Below, piece by piece: positions 9,441 through 21,733 of a DNA stretch of 64,000 nucleotides; positions within the stretch are counted from its first letter, which is position 1, and each line of letters begins with the position of its first letter. Source of the stretch: Cheiracanthium punctorium (taxonomy: Eukaryota; Arthropoda; Arachnida; Araneae; Cheiracanthiidae); assembly GCA_038373885.1 (NCBI GenBank), contig JAWZYV010013544.1, positions 62,001-126,000 of the forward strand, read 5' to 3'. The notes under the pieces were generated by a model that was not told the origin of the DNA, made no database searches, and saw nothing but the letters and a program-made list of their open reading frames with translations. A program made the translations under genes and the position numbers.

Positions 9441-12400
9441 GTTATGATAATTATACAAACATATTTTTAACATTTAAATGTTTATAAAATATTTCATTCC
9501 CTTTTCCATCGCCGACAGTATTTCTCTACTTTTTTTTTTACATCAGTCAAAAGAGGATTTATCCTGATATTCTTCATGTGTTCTGAATTAGCCAAAATAA
9601 AATCTATTTGCTTTAAAATTTGCTTTTTTGGGTTTTCTCACTAACAAAAGTAACCATGAACTTCCTCTCTGAATTTCCTTTTTCATGTGACTCGATAACG
9701 TCAACATGCTGCTACAAGAGTAAAATCACTCAGTACAGCGACTGTTTTGGAATGTGGTTTTTGGTTATTTTATTCCCGAAAAAATGCAAGAAAATTTTCG
9801 GACAGGGAACCGAGACCGTCGCTAATAGACGATTGTGTGGTCTCTTCTAGAGGATCTTAGCATTAAGGAGGTAGGGTAAAAAATTGGAGCCTTAAAAAGT
9901 AGGTCGTTGGTGGAGGGGGTCGCTTAATAGAGGTGGCCGCTCATCGAAGTTTAACTTTAATTAGTAACATTAAAGAAGGATTATCTAAAAATCGATGATA
10001 GGTTCTTGTATTTTTCCTATGTTGTCCACACAGCAGAATTTTTATCCGCTGATCTTTGAATTTTAAGGCAATACTTAAGTATAGGAATACTCTGGTTAGT
10101 GTAGCTCATTCAGTGCTTATTGTGCGGTTAGGAATTTGAGTAATGAATTGCTGATTGCATTTAGTGCTGATTGATTTGCTATTCTGCGTTTTTAGCAGCA
10201 AAATGCTCCTACTAAAATAATACAGTCGATATGAATGGTGTCGATTGTCAAAGACAATAATTAGTGCGCGCTAGTGGTCATTTCAATTTTTATCCTATTA
10301 TTCGTAACTAACGCTTTCATAAGCAGTCTAAGTAACCTCTGGTTCCGTTGGAAACGCTTTTCAGACTTTGAAGACGAAGAACAAGCAAATTAAGAAGAAG
10401 AAGAAAAAATGTAGTCAAAGAAAATGTGCAAACAGGCAAAGATTTCCCAGGCAAAGAATTATATTCAATGCCAAATGGAAGAGCATTGTAATCGAATGAC
10501 GAAAATGATCTAAATGAAGGAGCATTGAAATAAGGGCAAAATAAAACAGTGATATCTAATGTTATCTCGTGATGAAAAAGAAAACAAAATTATGTAGCAA
10601 TGAGGCATTATGGTAAAAAAAAAAAAAAAAAAAACGCTTACAGTGCCACTTGGTTGGCTAAATTTGGAGTTAGCGTTCTTATCTTAAAAACAGTTCGAGA
10701 TACGGGGGAAAAATGAATTACAAAGTTGAGCATAACCGATTTATTAATAAAAAACATCTTGATCACATTAATGTTAAAAATTAAAGTCATAAACTGCAAG
10801 GCGTAAAAACGTATTACTGATATTTTTCCAGCGTGTCACTAGACTTATTGCACAGCTTTCAGCAGAAATTGCAGACCAGCCTCGGCTTTAGATACGTGAA
10901 TTACACAGCAGTTGCAATCTGTATTCTATTTATAAATTGTAAATCGAATATTATTAATCGAATGATATTTAATCTGATATTGTTATCGATAAATTACATT
11001 CCTTAAGAATTAAAAAAAAAATTTAAACAGAGAAATTTTCCATCGACCCCCCCAATAGACCCCTGGAACACTGTAGACGCCTTTAAAAGCTTCATGGACC
11101 CCGTTGTGATTCACTGCTCTAAAAGATGCTCTGTTTACAACAGTGATCATTAATTTCAGATAAATATAATTTTAATTTCGATGAAAAGTGATGACAAGTT
11201 ATCCTACACTAAATACGCAAAATAGGCCTCGAATCACGTAAGAATGCATCATTACTGGTCAGCGTCACCATTTAGATTTTATCAAATCCCGATTTTCAAG
11301 AAGAGAAGTAACTGGTCAACAGGCTGTTGAACTTAGGTTGTAAAACTCGTAATGTGCTTAACAAAACAGACTTCATTTCCTTCATTTTTAGTCCTCGACC
11401 TTTTCGTCCCAGCTACATACTATCACAGAATACACAGTGTCGCTAGGTTACGGTTACAGGCACATCCTTAGAATTTGAGTTAATTTAACCTATATTGCTT
11501 TTTCTTTTCTTGCTTAGTTGGGGCAATTTTTGAATTTTTCGTCCTAAACTCAGACCTGTCAGTTTTAGAATCTCCATCATTAAACGCTTTTAAATATGAA
11601 AAGATTTTCATTTTCTGAAATGTCTGAATGGGATTTAGTGATTGAATCTATCATTTATGCTATAAATTAAGAAACCGCAGGATGCTAGCGATATCTCATT
11701 CTGTCAAATTGTCGTAGAGGAAAACTTTTTAGACTTGCGGTACAACGTCTTGCGTATTTTTCTGGATAAATTTTTGCTTTTGAAAGAGCTATCTACCAAC
11801 TTATCTATTTTTGAGATAACTTGAAATTTCTCGAGGTACCCTTATTTTATTTTGCTTGTTTTTGTTTGATCTATTTCTATAAGCCTCGTTTTCCCTAAAT
11901 ATGAAGACTTTATTGGTCTTAGCTTAGCCACGGCAAAAACTGAACGAGTTAACGGGATGTATCCATTTTGATGAAATAACAGCAAGCTGAATGCGACGCT
12001 TTGAAAAGTGTAAAAATTTTAGATTTCCATTTAGACTCAAATTTAAATAGCATTTATTTGAGATCAAATGGATTAAAGACAAATTGTTTAAACGTATCTA
12101 AATAATGTGAAATAATTTAAGCGAAAATAGATTTGAGTCTAATCAGGATGTAATTTTGCGTATGAGCTCAACTTCTGCACTTTTTTACTTTAGTGAATTT
12201 TTACATTAAATTATTAATTACTTCATAATTGCTTTTAATTGATGAGACATTAATTTTATAAGACTATAAATTGGATATAATTACAGTGGTAAGCAAACAA
12301 TTAATTTTGCAAAAATTTAAGGCAGTTAATGTTGTAATTTGCAGTACATCAAATTAGGGATCCTGCACTTATCTTGTTAAAAAGTCAGCAAAGTCTAACT

Positions 12401-12581
12401 TCCTTTTATCAATAATTCTGACAACCTTATGCATATATCCCAATCTTATCACTTTTTTTTGGGGGGGGGATATTTCTCACCATAACTTTCAAATGGTACT
12501 AATTAAAAATTTCGTAGTTCGTTGACGTGAATGGCATGGAAGTGAAAATAGTAGTGACAAATCTTCCGATAAAGAGTTATA
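9441..12581. other. 3.1 kb of AT-rich DNA with no supported feature
   Basis: It contains a poly(A) tract at about 10615-10635 and a C-run at about 11047. I find no coding frame, RNA gene or clear repeat termini on either strand. Old, unrecognisable repeats are possible. Confidence 0.35.
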
Positions 12582-12588
12582 GCTATGT

Positions 12589-13010
12589 CAACACCTTCTT
12601 GTTTAGAAAGCCTGACAACTGAAGCTTTGATGTCATCACGAAATCTTAAAGAATGTCAACACAGTTTTATTTTCAAAAAGTAAAACTATTAAAAATTTCT
12701 GGTAAATACTACAAACATTAGAAAACATCTTAAGTTAAATATAAAAATTAAACTACCTTTTTGATACAAAATATTTCATTATGACCTATTTCTATATCAT
12801 ATTATATAATTAGTAAGGGTTAAAAATTACCATTTGTCGAAAAATTAATTATTCTATATTACGCTATTAAAATATTTTATACGTTCGAAAATTTACCGCA
12901 AATTTAAAATAGTTTCAGTTTGTGAAAATAAAACCGTGAAGACTTTAATTAAGTAGATCAGTTGATGACATCAAAGCTCAGTTGTAAGGCTTTCTATATC
13001 TAGAAAATGT
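12589..13010. mobile_element. 7-bp-TSD MITE, copy 3
   Basis: The left end CAACACCTTCTTGTTTAGAAAGCCTGACAAC (split by mutations) and the internal blocks are well kept. The right end GGCTTTCTATATCTAGAAAATGTTAG is degenerate, and no target duplication can be called. It is therefore an older copy than those with intact flanks. Confidence 0.75.
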
Positions 13011-15370
13011 TAGATTGTGTTCGGAAATGTTTTTATAACTAATGCGTTAAGCGTGGTTTATCTTTCTTGTCATTAATTTTCTATAACTAACCCCTTATTC
13101 AGCTAATTTTTGCACAATAGATATTTTGAAATATGTATGTACGCTAGGATTATCGCACAGGCACTACTTGCAGACATACGCCAAAAACCTGAGTTTATGC
13201 TATTGCATCCTTATCGACATAGTTATACAGCTGAATGGCATGAAGGCATAAAATGTGAAAGCGTCCTAGACTCCAAAATAGTGTGAGACTCTGATAATGT
13301 CTATAATAATTCTCTGTAATTCTCTGCGAGTTTTGCTCCAGGAACGCATTAAGAATTATGAAGATAAAAAGATATTTAAAAAAAAGAAATTTATTTCATC
13401 TGTAATATTATTGGACTTAAAAATATTCTAATAATTTGGGAATTTTCTTTTATAAATAATAAATTTGTAAGAAACATTTCACAAATTTAAATAAGGACAT
13501 GCTAATGCATTCAGAGACTAAAAAGTAGAATGCATTGAGCTTACACAGCCGCCAACCAATAATTTTCAACCAACAATGCAGTAATATTTTTCGCTTCACT
13601 GCACATACCAGTTAATTAAAAAAAAATATTTAAATATGATACTTTTTACAAAAGTGATTACTTATATTCCGTGAAAGTTCGCTGCTATGGTATTAAATTT
13701 GTCTTCACTAAAAATATTACGGCAACTAATGCCGTTATAAGTTATTCATCTGCGAAATAAATTTCTCATCACCTAGCTATTAATAACATTTCTCTTCTTC
13801 ACTCAAAACTTCGTATGAAAACGAAATAAAAAGAGGCCACAGAAACATGTCTGTCGTGAGTGTCGGCTTGACCCCCGTCTATTGCCCGCTCCCCAAAACC
13901 GGAAGATGATTTCGAAGAAAAAATTTTCTCATCTGCAGGTGGAACAAAAGGTACATGCCATTTATTTATTATTTATTTTAAAGCTTCCTATAAGAACAAG
14001 ACCAGTTTTGTATGCCCTCGATTTTTCCTCCCGTTGCTTCTGCTTTGGGTAGTTATATGTCTAATTTTTTTTTTTTTTTAACCATTATGGCAGACGATGC
14101 TTTTCAGGTAGTGGAAATCCAGACCCTCATATTTTTAATCTTCCAGGAAATTTTCCGGTGATTTTAATCCGGTATTAGAAAGTTGGAGAGAGTTTGTGTT
14201 TTCATTTTTTCTGTCTGTGCTCTATTTGCCGTCTGTAGACATGTGTGCATATTATTAGTATGCATAGGCGAACGTGTCGAGGGGGCTGTGGATACATGCC
14301 CTCAGTGTTCTGATAAAACTTTTTTATTTAAAACATTTTTTTATGACTTTTCTTTCCTACTTTTGATTTTGAAATGTAACCCCTCACCTCCCGTACTCCA
14401 AAATTTTAGGTCTCGCTATGATTATGTTGCTACAATATCACAACGTACAGGTTTTTTTTTTTTCAGGAATGTTTACCTACTTCAACGAAAATTATGTTTA
14501 TAATAGCATCAGCGAAGTTTATAGACAAATGATCTCCCTCGAAGATAATCAAAGCATCATGCATAACTCTTTAATATGGGGAAATACACGTGTCGTCGGC
14601 ACGGAAAAAATAATATTAATTTTTGTAGGCTCAACCGATTTCTTAATCCCTACTTACATCACATGTGAAATTTTCATTGCTCTACGGAGAAAACTGAGCA
14701 AGTAGCCGTATGCAGACTCCTCTATTGTTCATTCAGACCAATTAAAAATTTGTGTTGCTTTACAAAATGTTTCAGGCTAGCATAGGGTTCCTTTGGCACG
14801 ACTTTTAAATAGTAACAGATAAAAACTGTTAACCCTACCGAATCATAATTTATTTTTTAAGAGAAAAAATAATTGCAGTATTTCGTAATTTTTTTCATAC
14901 CTAACTCTTAAAAATATTATTCAACATTTCACAATGAATACGGATAAATGTAAAGACTCCTGGAGTACACCTTGGTGATAAGATTAATGAAATTTATCCA
15001 GCTAACTTTTACATTTCTTTTAGAAGATTATCCACAAGACTGACTGAAAATAGCATAATTAAAGGTTTTAGAGGAGTGCCTAATCAAGATGCAATTTACC
15101 TACAGTAAAGTCGAAAGTTGTTGATCAACTCTTAACGCAGCGTTTAGGCGCGGAGTAGTGCAGTACTACACAGTGAGAATATAGGGTAAAGAAACTTCCG
15201 TAGGGTTCTGGGGTTGCGTTTACCAGGGGGTCCGGTGCCCCCCAGAAATTTAAAATTTTGTTAACAAAACAATTATAATGAAGGCTTTTTGTGAAAAATT
15301 TAGTCTTTTTCACCTTTTGTCTCCCCCACCCCCGAAATTTTTTTCTGAATACGGCCCTGATGGGAGCACC
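13011..15370. other. AT-rich stretch, possible degraded hAT end at its right
   Basis: There is no convincing gene. The frame at 14183-14503 is Phe/Leu/Cys-rich low-complexity translation. At about 15190-15360 a GGGGTTGCG...ACGGCCCTGATGG arrangement resembles eroded hAT MITE ends, but I cannot define boundaries or a target duplication. Confidence 0.3.
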
Positions 15371-15374
15371 TAGT

Positions 15375-15482
15375 TAGCGGCCAGTGGTACCCCCTATGAG
15401 GGTTAACATTCATGCCCAAGCCGGGATTCGAACCCGGGACGTAATAGAATGGTTCTTAAGCCACTGCACTACCCGAGCGACA
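15375..15482 (-). repeat. tRNA-derived SINE head (minus strand)
   Basis: Read on the minus strand, GGGTAGTGCAGTGG (15474-15461) resembles a Pol III A-box. GGTTCGAATCC (15434-15424) is a perfect B-box at tRNA spacing. The acceptor-stem positions do not pair and no CCA-proximal stem is formed, so this is a SINE promoter rather than a functional tRNA. The body continues to lower coordinates. Confidence 0.65.
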
Positions 15483-16399
15483 ATTGAGCAACATCTGTAT
15501 AATAAAATTTCTGTTCATATTGATAAAAAGAATTTATCTATTTAATACAATACCTTTCTTCTTTTCAAAGCGGAATTAGAATAAAAGGTATTGCTTAGAT
15601 TTTTATTATTATTTTCCGTACTAACGGCATTTATAAATTAAAAAGTATTATAATTATTCCTTCATTTATTTTTTATTGGTTTATTATTACTATCTGTAAA
15701 TGTTATAAACCGTACTTTCGGTTCAAATTTTTGAGCTTTTACGGAATCTAAATACAAAAAGAGATAACCCAAGAAGAGAGTTAAGTCAGAATTGTCTTGA
15801 TTGCACAATCTTATTTTTTTTTTCAATTCGATACACTTATCATCCATTATATTTATAGAGAGACGCACAATATATAGAGCATAATTTGCATTGGCTGTCA
15901 GTTTGCGGAGTAATTGGCATATTAGTGCGTAAAGGATTAAAAGAGTACTTCATCCTGAAGAACAAGTTTCTGTGAAACCACATGCAGAAGCGTCTTATTT
16001 AAAATTATGCTTAGAAGGTTAAATAAATATTTAAATACTGTTTTATCTGAAATGATCTAGCGCAGTTTCTAAACAATAACAAATGATGAGCGATTTCATG
16101 TACAGAAAGCATACCCATACGCTCCCGCATATGCATAAACAAGTATGTGCTAGGAAAGGATTTATAGCGGGTAACTGCTAACTCCGGAATATAACCAAAA
16201 CCTTTTTATAAACAGTAAGTTTTAAATTAATTTATGGTTTAGTTTCACAGGTTGTTAGCAGTGATTAGTTAATTATACTGCAGAGTGTCTGGTAGATGTA
16301 CTTTGGGACTTGTTTTCAACCGAAAGAAAAGTGATAAACGAAACCATGCTTGATATAATTCGTCATCGGTTTTTTGCAGTCATGCTTCAAACAGTTCGC
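15483..16399. other. Unassigned AT-rich stretch
   Basis: The short minus frame at 15662-15868 has no signature, and I see no repeat ends. Confidence 0.35.
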
Positions 16400-16406
16400 A
16401 CTGTTT

Positions 16407-16933
16407 CAACACCTTCTGGATGTAGCTGTCCTAACAACTGAAGCTTTGACGTCATAACTAGATCTTCTTAAAAGATGTCCTCTCAGTTGCATCTTTAAAA
16501 AGTAAATCTACTTAAAATTTCTGATGGATGTTAAAAATAGAAAATAAATTAAAAATTAAAATTAAAATACCTTTTTGATACTAGATAATTCATGTGATCT
16601 ACTTCTGTATCATACTATACAATTAGTGATGATCAAAAATTGTCATTTGTGTAAAATTAATATTTTTTAACCTTAAATCATTAAAAAGTTTTATGAGTGA
16701 AAAAATTCACCACAAATTTAAAATAGATATATTCTTTGAAAGTAAAACAGTGAAGATGGCTTGTATAATCATTTAAACACAAGATCAAAGAACTCATTGA
16801 TCCTACCACATACTGGAGATAAGCACCTCGAGTGCAGGCACTCCATTGTATACCCCTCAGTCAGGCTTGTATAATCATCTAGTGATGACGTCAAAATTTC
16901 AGTTGTAAGGCTTTCTACATCTAGGTACTGTTG
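16407..16933. mobile_element. 7-bp-TSD MITE, copy 4 (carries a nested insertion)
   Basis: The left end CAACACCTTCTGGATG, the internal blocks and the right end AGTTGTAAGGCTTTCTACAT are recognisable. The right terminal bases are eroded and the outer target duplication is not clear. The copy is longer than its relatives because of a 91-bp insertion plus duplicated target at 16758-16878. Confidence 0.75.
16758..16878. mobile_element. 91-bp insertion with exact 15-bp target duplication
   Basis: GGCTTGTATAATCAT occurs exactly at 16758-16772 and 16864-16878. The 91 bases between them are absent from all other copies of the MITE. A long exact duplication is typical of LINE-mediated (target-primed) insertion, yet no poly(A) tail is visible. 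The insert (CATACTGGAGATAAGCACCTC onward) resembles 27898-27955, suggesting a repeated or retrocopied short sequence of unknown identity. Confidence 0.65.
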
Positions 16934-17007
16934 ACAGTATTCGATTAATAAATTAATGGTTGAAATCTTTCTGCGTTTCCTGAAATTTAAAAAATGTAGG
17001 GTTAATC

Positions 17008-17401
17008 CAACACATCCTACATATACAATGCCTGAGAACAGAAACATTTGCATCATCGCTAGGTCCACTAACGTGACGTCATCACACATTTATTTTCATT
17101 ATGTAAAACTATTCAAATTTTGTGGTGAATTTACTCCCCTCATTTAATGATTTACGATAGAAAATTTAATTTAACGACAAATAGGAAATTTTAACTATCA
17201 CTAATTATATAATATGATATAGAAAAAAAAGCCTAACAACTTACTTTTTATCAGAAAGATATTTCTAAAATTCGTATCATTCAACAGAAATTTTAAATAG
17301 ATTTACTTTGTCAAAGTAAAGCTCTGATAACGTCATCTTAGAAGACCTAGTGATGACGAAATAACTTCTGTTTTCAGGTCTTCTCTATCTAGGAGGTGCT
17401 G
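17008..17401. mobile_element. 7-bp-TSD MITE, copy 5
   Basis: The ends CAACACATCCTACATATA and CTATCTAGGAGGTGCTG are inverted repeats. The flanks GTTAATC (17001-17007) and ATTAATC (17402-17408) are a 7-bp duplication with one mismatch. A TGACGTCA lies near the left end. It sits only 75 bp from copy 4. Confidence 0.85.
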
Positions 17402-17676
17402 ATTAATCTCTGGAAAACTTTTTATTTTACTTTTAATATATTATTAGTGGTATGGTACCAAAAATTGTAAAAATGTACAAAACGCTCGAAAATCATTTAC
17501 TTTAGTCATAATATGAGTCTCTTAAAGACCAAGTGGTGTAGCTTACATTTTGAGATTTTTATTAGGGTTATCATAGTAAATTCAGCATTACAGAGCAAGT
17601 AGTACTGCTATTTACACGCGGTTGCTAAGGAAATTACAATTTTGTTGAATACTTCTGTGAATCTAACAAAATAGAG

Positions 17677-18119
17677 CACTGCTTCCTAGATATAGAAAGC
17701 CTAACCACTGCTACGTCACCAAGCCTTTACGTCATCAGTTGGCCTTCCGAAGGTGACGTCATCACAGATTAAATTTCATAAAGTAAACCTGTTCGAAATT
17801 TCTGGTGAATTTACTCTCTCATAACAACATTTTAATGAATTGAGATAGAAAAATTAATTTTACAAAAAAGAGCAGTTTTTAACTGTAACTAATTATATAA
17901 TGTAATAAGGGAGTAAATCACAATGAATTGTTTTGTGTCACGAACATATTTTAATTTTTATCTCTCTCTGAAGATACCTTTTTAATAATTGTAGCATTCA
18001 CCAGAAATCTGAAACAGTTTTACTTTATGAGAATGAAAGTGTGGTGACGTCATTGCTTGAAGGCCTAATGATGGCGTTAAAGCTTCAGCGCTCAGGCTTT
18101 TTGTATCTAGGTGGCAGTG
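17677..18119. mobile_element. 7-bp-TSD MITE, copy 6 (exact TSD)
   Basis: The ends CACTGCTTCCTAGATATAG and TGTATCTAGGTGGCAGTG are inverted repeats. The flanks are an exact 7-bp duplication, AATAGAG (17670-17676 and 18120-18126). It keeps TGACGTCA palindromes near both ends. The terminal bases are CACTGC rather than CAACAC, so this may be a subfamily. Confidence 0.88.
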
Positions 18120-18126
18120 AATAGAG

Positions 18127-18998
18127 TGATTTCCCGATAAGTCGAATTTCTGGGTACCGAGGAAGAACTTCGTCTTCCATTTTTGCGATATAAATAGATT
18201 TTTGTGTTATTGTTTTATTTGAAAGAGCATGTTCCTAAGATTCCAAAACTGTTTTACTTTTGTTTATACGATAAATAGAAAGGAAGATACAGCTGTTTGA
18301 ATGCTCCTTCCAGTTGAACATCGATGCTAAAATAAAATCTTTTAAATGCATTTTCTGGAAATCTGTTTTTTGTTACTTGCGTCACGATAACAGTAACTAC
18401 TCTAACAGTTTTAAAGATATATTAATGAAATTTTACATAAACATTCGATTGATAGTAAAGTGTGTCTTGTAGCAAAAGTTAAGTTATACCCATGAAATTA
18501 ATAAATTTATAGGTACTTTTAGACAAAAATGTCAACGTTTTTGAGCATAATTGGCTATATTTCAGTGAATTTTTAAAATGCATTAAAACTTTTGGTTCAA
18601 AACACCGAAAAGTGTTAAAGGACTATACTGTGCGAAAGAAGTTACTAAATTGCAGTCTACAGCAATTTGCATAAGTACGAAATTTTGCTGAATTTTTCTT
18701 CAAAAATGCAATTTTTTGAGAAAGTTATGAAACTTTTGTAAAATATTGTTTCTGTCATGTTTTATGGCTTTTCAAATAAAAATGCATGAACGCCACCAAA
18801 ATTTTTGCATTAAAAAAAAAGTACGCTCCTGCCCACGTAGGCAGGTACCTTAAATAAATAACGCGCAGTAAGGGATTTGTTAGTTTCGTTTCTTGCAATC
18901 AGGGGGGAGGGGGTGCTTAAGGGAGGTGGGCCCTGAGCGGCGGACTCTACAAAGGATTCTAACATGCATTCACGCAAACGGCACAAAACTTCAGACCG
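18127..18998. other. Unassigned AT-rich stretch
   Basis: I see no gene or repeat boundary. There is a G-rich patch at about 18900-18950. Confidence 0.35.
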
Positions 18999-19002
18999 TT
19001 AA

Positions 19003-19481
19003 CCTTTTAACGCGCAGTGTTGCCGCTCTGGCAACGCCAAAGTCTGACGTTCTGACTGTTGCCAGTCGCGAAGAATAGATTTGATTTCTATAAAAATAGT
19101 TTCGGGTGACATAGCTCCACGAGAATACTTTACTTTTTAGCACGTCGTTTCCAGTAAAAAAATTGTCACGATTCTTTTTAACACCACTGACATCTGCCGA
19201 AAGATGGAAGAACACGAGAACAGCTGGATAGATTGCAAAATGCTGAAAAAAGGGCAGGCGTTGCCATCACTCGACTTAACTACCAGCAAGATGGCGGACG
19301 ATCGACGGCTGGCTGTGCCGGGCACAGCCAGCTGCGAGGTCAGCCAGCTGCAAAAAAAGGTCCCTAGATCTGTGGCACGCGATGAACGTTTCGATTGTCC
19401 GCCATCTTGCTGGTAGTTAAGTCGAGCGATGGCAACGCCTGCCCTTTTTTCAGCATTGGGAAAGGGTTGCGCCTCAAAGGG
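19003..19481. mobile_element. piggyBac-like MITE with fold-back core, copy 1
   Basis: TTAA flanks both sides (18999-19002, 19482-19485) and the ends read CCTTTTAACGCGCAG and GGTTGCGCCTCAAAGGG, as in piggyBac elements (TTAA target, CCY ends). Inside, 64-nt arms at 19242-19305 and 19391-19454 are nearly perfect inverted repeats. They are separated by an inner palindrome, CTGGCTGTGCC/GGGCACAGCCAG. There is no transposase. Transcribed, this would fold into a long hairpin. Confidence 0.75.
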
Positions 19482-19619
19482 TTAAATCGACAGTTGCTCG
19501 ACAGACCCGAACCCGGAACACTCACACTCCAGCCATCTACCACGTTCAGTGTTTCTTTGTCTTTTTATTTATTTCTTTTCTTTTTCTTTCTTTTTTTACC
19601 ACTAGGGTGATATTTCGTT

Positions 19620-20200
19620 CAAGCCCAGATTCTTGTCAACGCGACTTTGTAGACATGATTTGTGGTCAGGTTTTGTAGACACGAACTGTCATGGTGAAGA
19701 TCTTTTCAAATGTGTTTGCCAGGTGCAGAGGGGGGGGGGGAGAATAAAATGTTGAAAGTCACATAAGATTAATGGTCTCAATTCCTAATATGTGCTTTAT
19801 GGAACAAGAAAGACAAACACGGCACATTCATGAATTATGACACCCATTCCAAATAGCATTTAAAATGGTGAAGTATACTTGGAATATGCTTGGCGAAGTT
19901 TGTAAAACAGTTTCAGAAGACGGTTTTAAGATAGATTTCGATTCCAAAGATGCGTTTTATGGAACAAGAAGGACAAACACTACACACTCATAGACTATGA
20001 TGCCCATTCGATACAGTATTTTAGATGGTGAAGTATATTTTTACTATGGTTCGGAAAATTGTAAAACAATTTCAGTTGGTAATTTTCAGATAGATTTCAA
20101 TTCCAATGATTGTTTTATGCAACAAGGAAGAGTGGATTCCTATTTTAACGTCCCCACTCTCGCCAACCTAAAAACCGCACTTCGGTGAGCTTTTCAGTCA
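19620..20200. repeat. Repeat element with 159-bp tandem units, locus 1
   Basis: Three successive units are marked by GCTTTATGGAACAAGAA at about 19793, GCGTTTTATGGAACAAGAAG at about 19952 and TTGTTTTATGCAACAAGGAAG at about 20111, spaced 159 bp. Each unit also contains GGTGAAGTATA, a TTGTAAAACA-TTTCAG block and AGATAGATTTCGATTCCAA. The preceding flank (AGAATAAAATGTTGAAAGTC) recurs before the related array at 42.2 kb, so the tandem units belong to a larger dispersed element. Units diverge and carry stops. Confidence 0.7.
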
Positions 20201-20526
20201 TGAGTCTCTAAGAGTTATGCACAAGTTTCGACGCACCCAAAAGAACTAGATGAAAACTAAAGTGAATAGAATAGCGATAAGCGCACGAGCTAAGGAATTT
20301 GAAGACACTTAATTATTAAAATTACATTAATTGGCAACCCAAAATAGATAAGTAAGTAATAGAATGCGGTACTTACATGTTGTTCCAAATCTCCATTTTA
20401 ATACAGAATTACGGTTGCCACATAAATACAAAAAGTCGTCGTGGTAACTGCATTTGTTTAATTATCGCTACCTTGTGGAGAGTCATTACGTTGAAGTAGA
20501 AATCAACCCAAGAAAGACGGCACAAT

Positions 20527-20750
20527 CACCTATTATGATGCACATTCCAAATAATATTTAAAACGATGAAGTACAATTGGAATATGCTTGGCGAAGATTG
20601 TAAGCAGTTTATTAGGCGATTTTAAGATAGATTTCGATTTCAAAGATGTGCTTTATGGAATAAGGAAGAAAAATATAGCACACTCATGAATATGATACAC
20701 TTACAATTTAATGGAATAAGGAAGAATAACAGGGAGATGCAGAAATTACC
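20527..20750. repeat. Further 159-bp-type units, locus 2
   Basis: The same blocks recur (CACATTCCAAATAATATTTAAAACGATGAAGTACA, then GCGAAGATTGTAA, GGCGATTTTAAGATAGATTTCGA, GTGCTTTATGGAATAAGGAAG; each broken by substitutions), with a shortened second unit. It is separated from locus 1 by about 330 bp containing a GGCAACCC...GGTTGCCA inverted-repeat remnant (about 20330-20420). Confidence 0.6.
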
Positions 20751-20917
20751 ATACGTTTTTAATAAATAACATTTTAGTGTGTATTTAAAATCTGAAAGCG
20801 TTTCAGATTGTTATTATAATTATAATTATAATTTATTTTTTCGGGGAGAGGTGCATATTTAAACGAGTTGCTTTACTAGATGTACATAAAAAGACAAGAA
20901 ACGTAAAAACACTAGAT

Positions 20918-21116
20918 CAGTGGCGGATTATTGGAAGTTTGTCGGGGGGGGGCGGTTAGCTTGTCGGTGGGGGCGGTTGGCTTGTCGGTGGGGCGGTTAG
21001 TTAGAAGATTGACATATACGTCCATTTTATGGAAGTAAAATAGGATCTTTTATATTAATTTCTTTTTTCTCGGGGGGAGCGGTCGCCCCCTCCGCCCCCC
21101 CTTTAATCCGCCCTTG
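20918..21116. mobile_element. hAT-like MITE with exact 8-bp TSD (199 bp)
   Basis: The ends CAGTGGCGGATTATTGG and TTTAATCCGCCCTTG are inverted repeats. Both flanks read CACTAGAT (20910-20917, 21117-21124), an exact 8-bp duplication, which is the hAT hallmark. The interior contains tandem G-rich motifs (TTGTCGGTGGGGGCGG) near the left end. A related 3' fragment sits at 61598-61685. Confidence 0.88.
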
Positions 21117-21733
21117 CACTAGATATTAAAAAAAAATACATGTGTGCTCTATATATATGGTTACAATCGAGGTGGGAGGGTTATTGCATTGCAATTTTTT
21201 TCCCCTTAAAACTACCCAATTTTTCCAAATACCATCAGATACATTTTGCTTTACAATCAATATATACTGATATTTTATAAATGGTTATAAATTAAAAAAA
21301 TATATATTTTAAAGCCTAATTCACTACATCGTATAATCCTAATTATTCCAGTAAAAATCTACGTATCTGTTGGGTTACCATTTCTTAAATGAGTTATTCA
21401 TATGTTAAAACATCTTTTTTAAAAGAAATGAAACCAAATTCTACATTATTGTCAGCTTATATAAGCATATTATCGAGTGACAATTCCTTAATCGACCCGA
21501 GTTAAAAAATTCGCTAAAAATTCTAATTTTTACTAAGGATGTGTGTTGTTTATTTGAGGTCGCTTATTCTTTAACTAAACTCATTATCACTTTATTCATC
21601 TGGAAACTTAATTTTAGATGACAACCCCTATGAAACCTTTCCCAGCCCAACCTTTACGGAATACAACTAACCACTTTTTCTAAAGAGAAATTTATATTTT
21701 GTTTTCAGTGACATGCTACATTAAATATACCTG
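21117..21733. other. Unassigned AT-rich stretch
   Basis: I see no supported gene. A short TACGGAATACAACTAACCAC motif near 21660 resembles ends of the ATAGCTGCCAAC MITE family but is isolated. Confidence 0.3.

Noticed and set aside
11040..11110. C-rich motif resembling a hAT MITE end
   Set aside because: No matching inverted end or target duplication within 2 kb.
14183..14705. Cys/Phe-rich frames resembling a small secreted protein
   Set aside because: Low-complexity translation of T-rich DNA, no cysteine pattern, no upstream exon or promoter.
15421..15482. Possible functional tRNA gene on the minus strand
   Set aside because: The B-box is perfect but acceptor and anticodon stems do not pair. 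A SINE head explains it.
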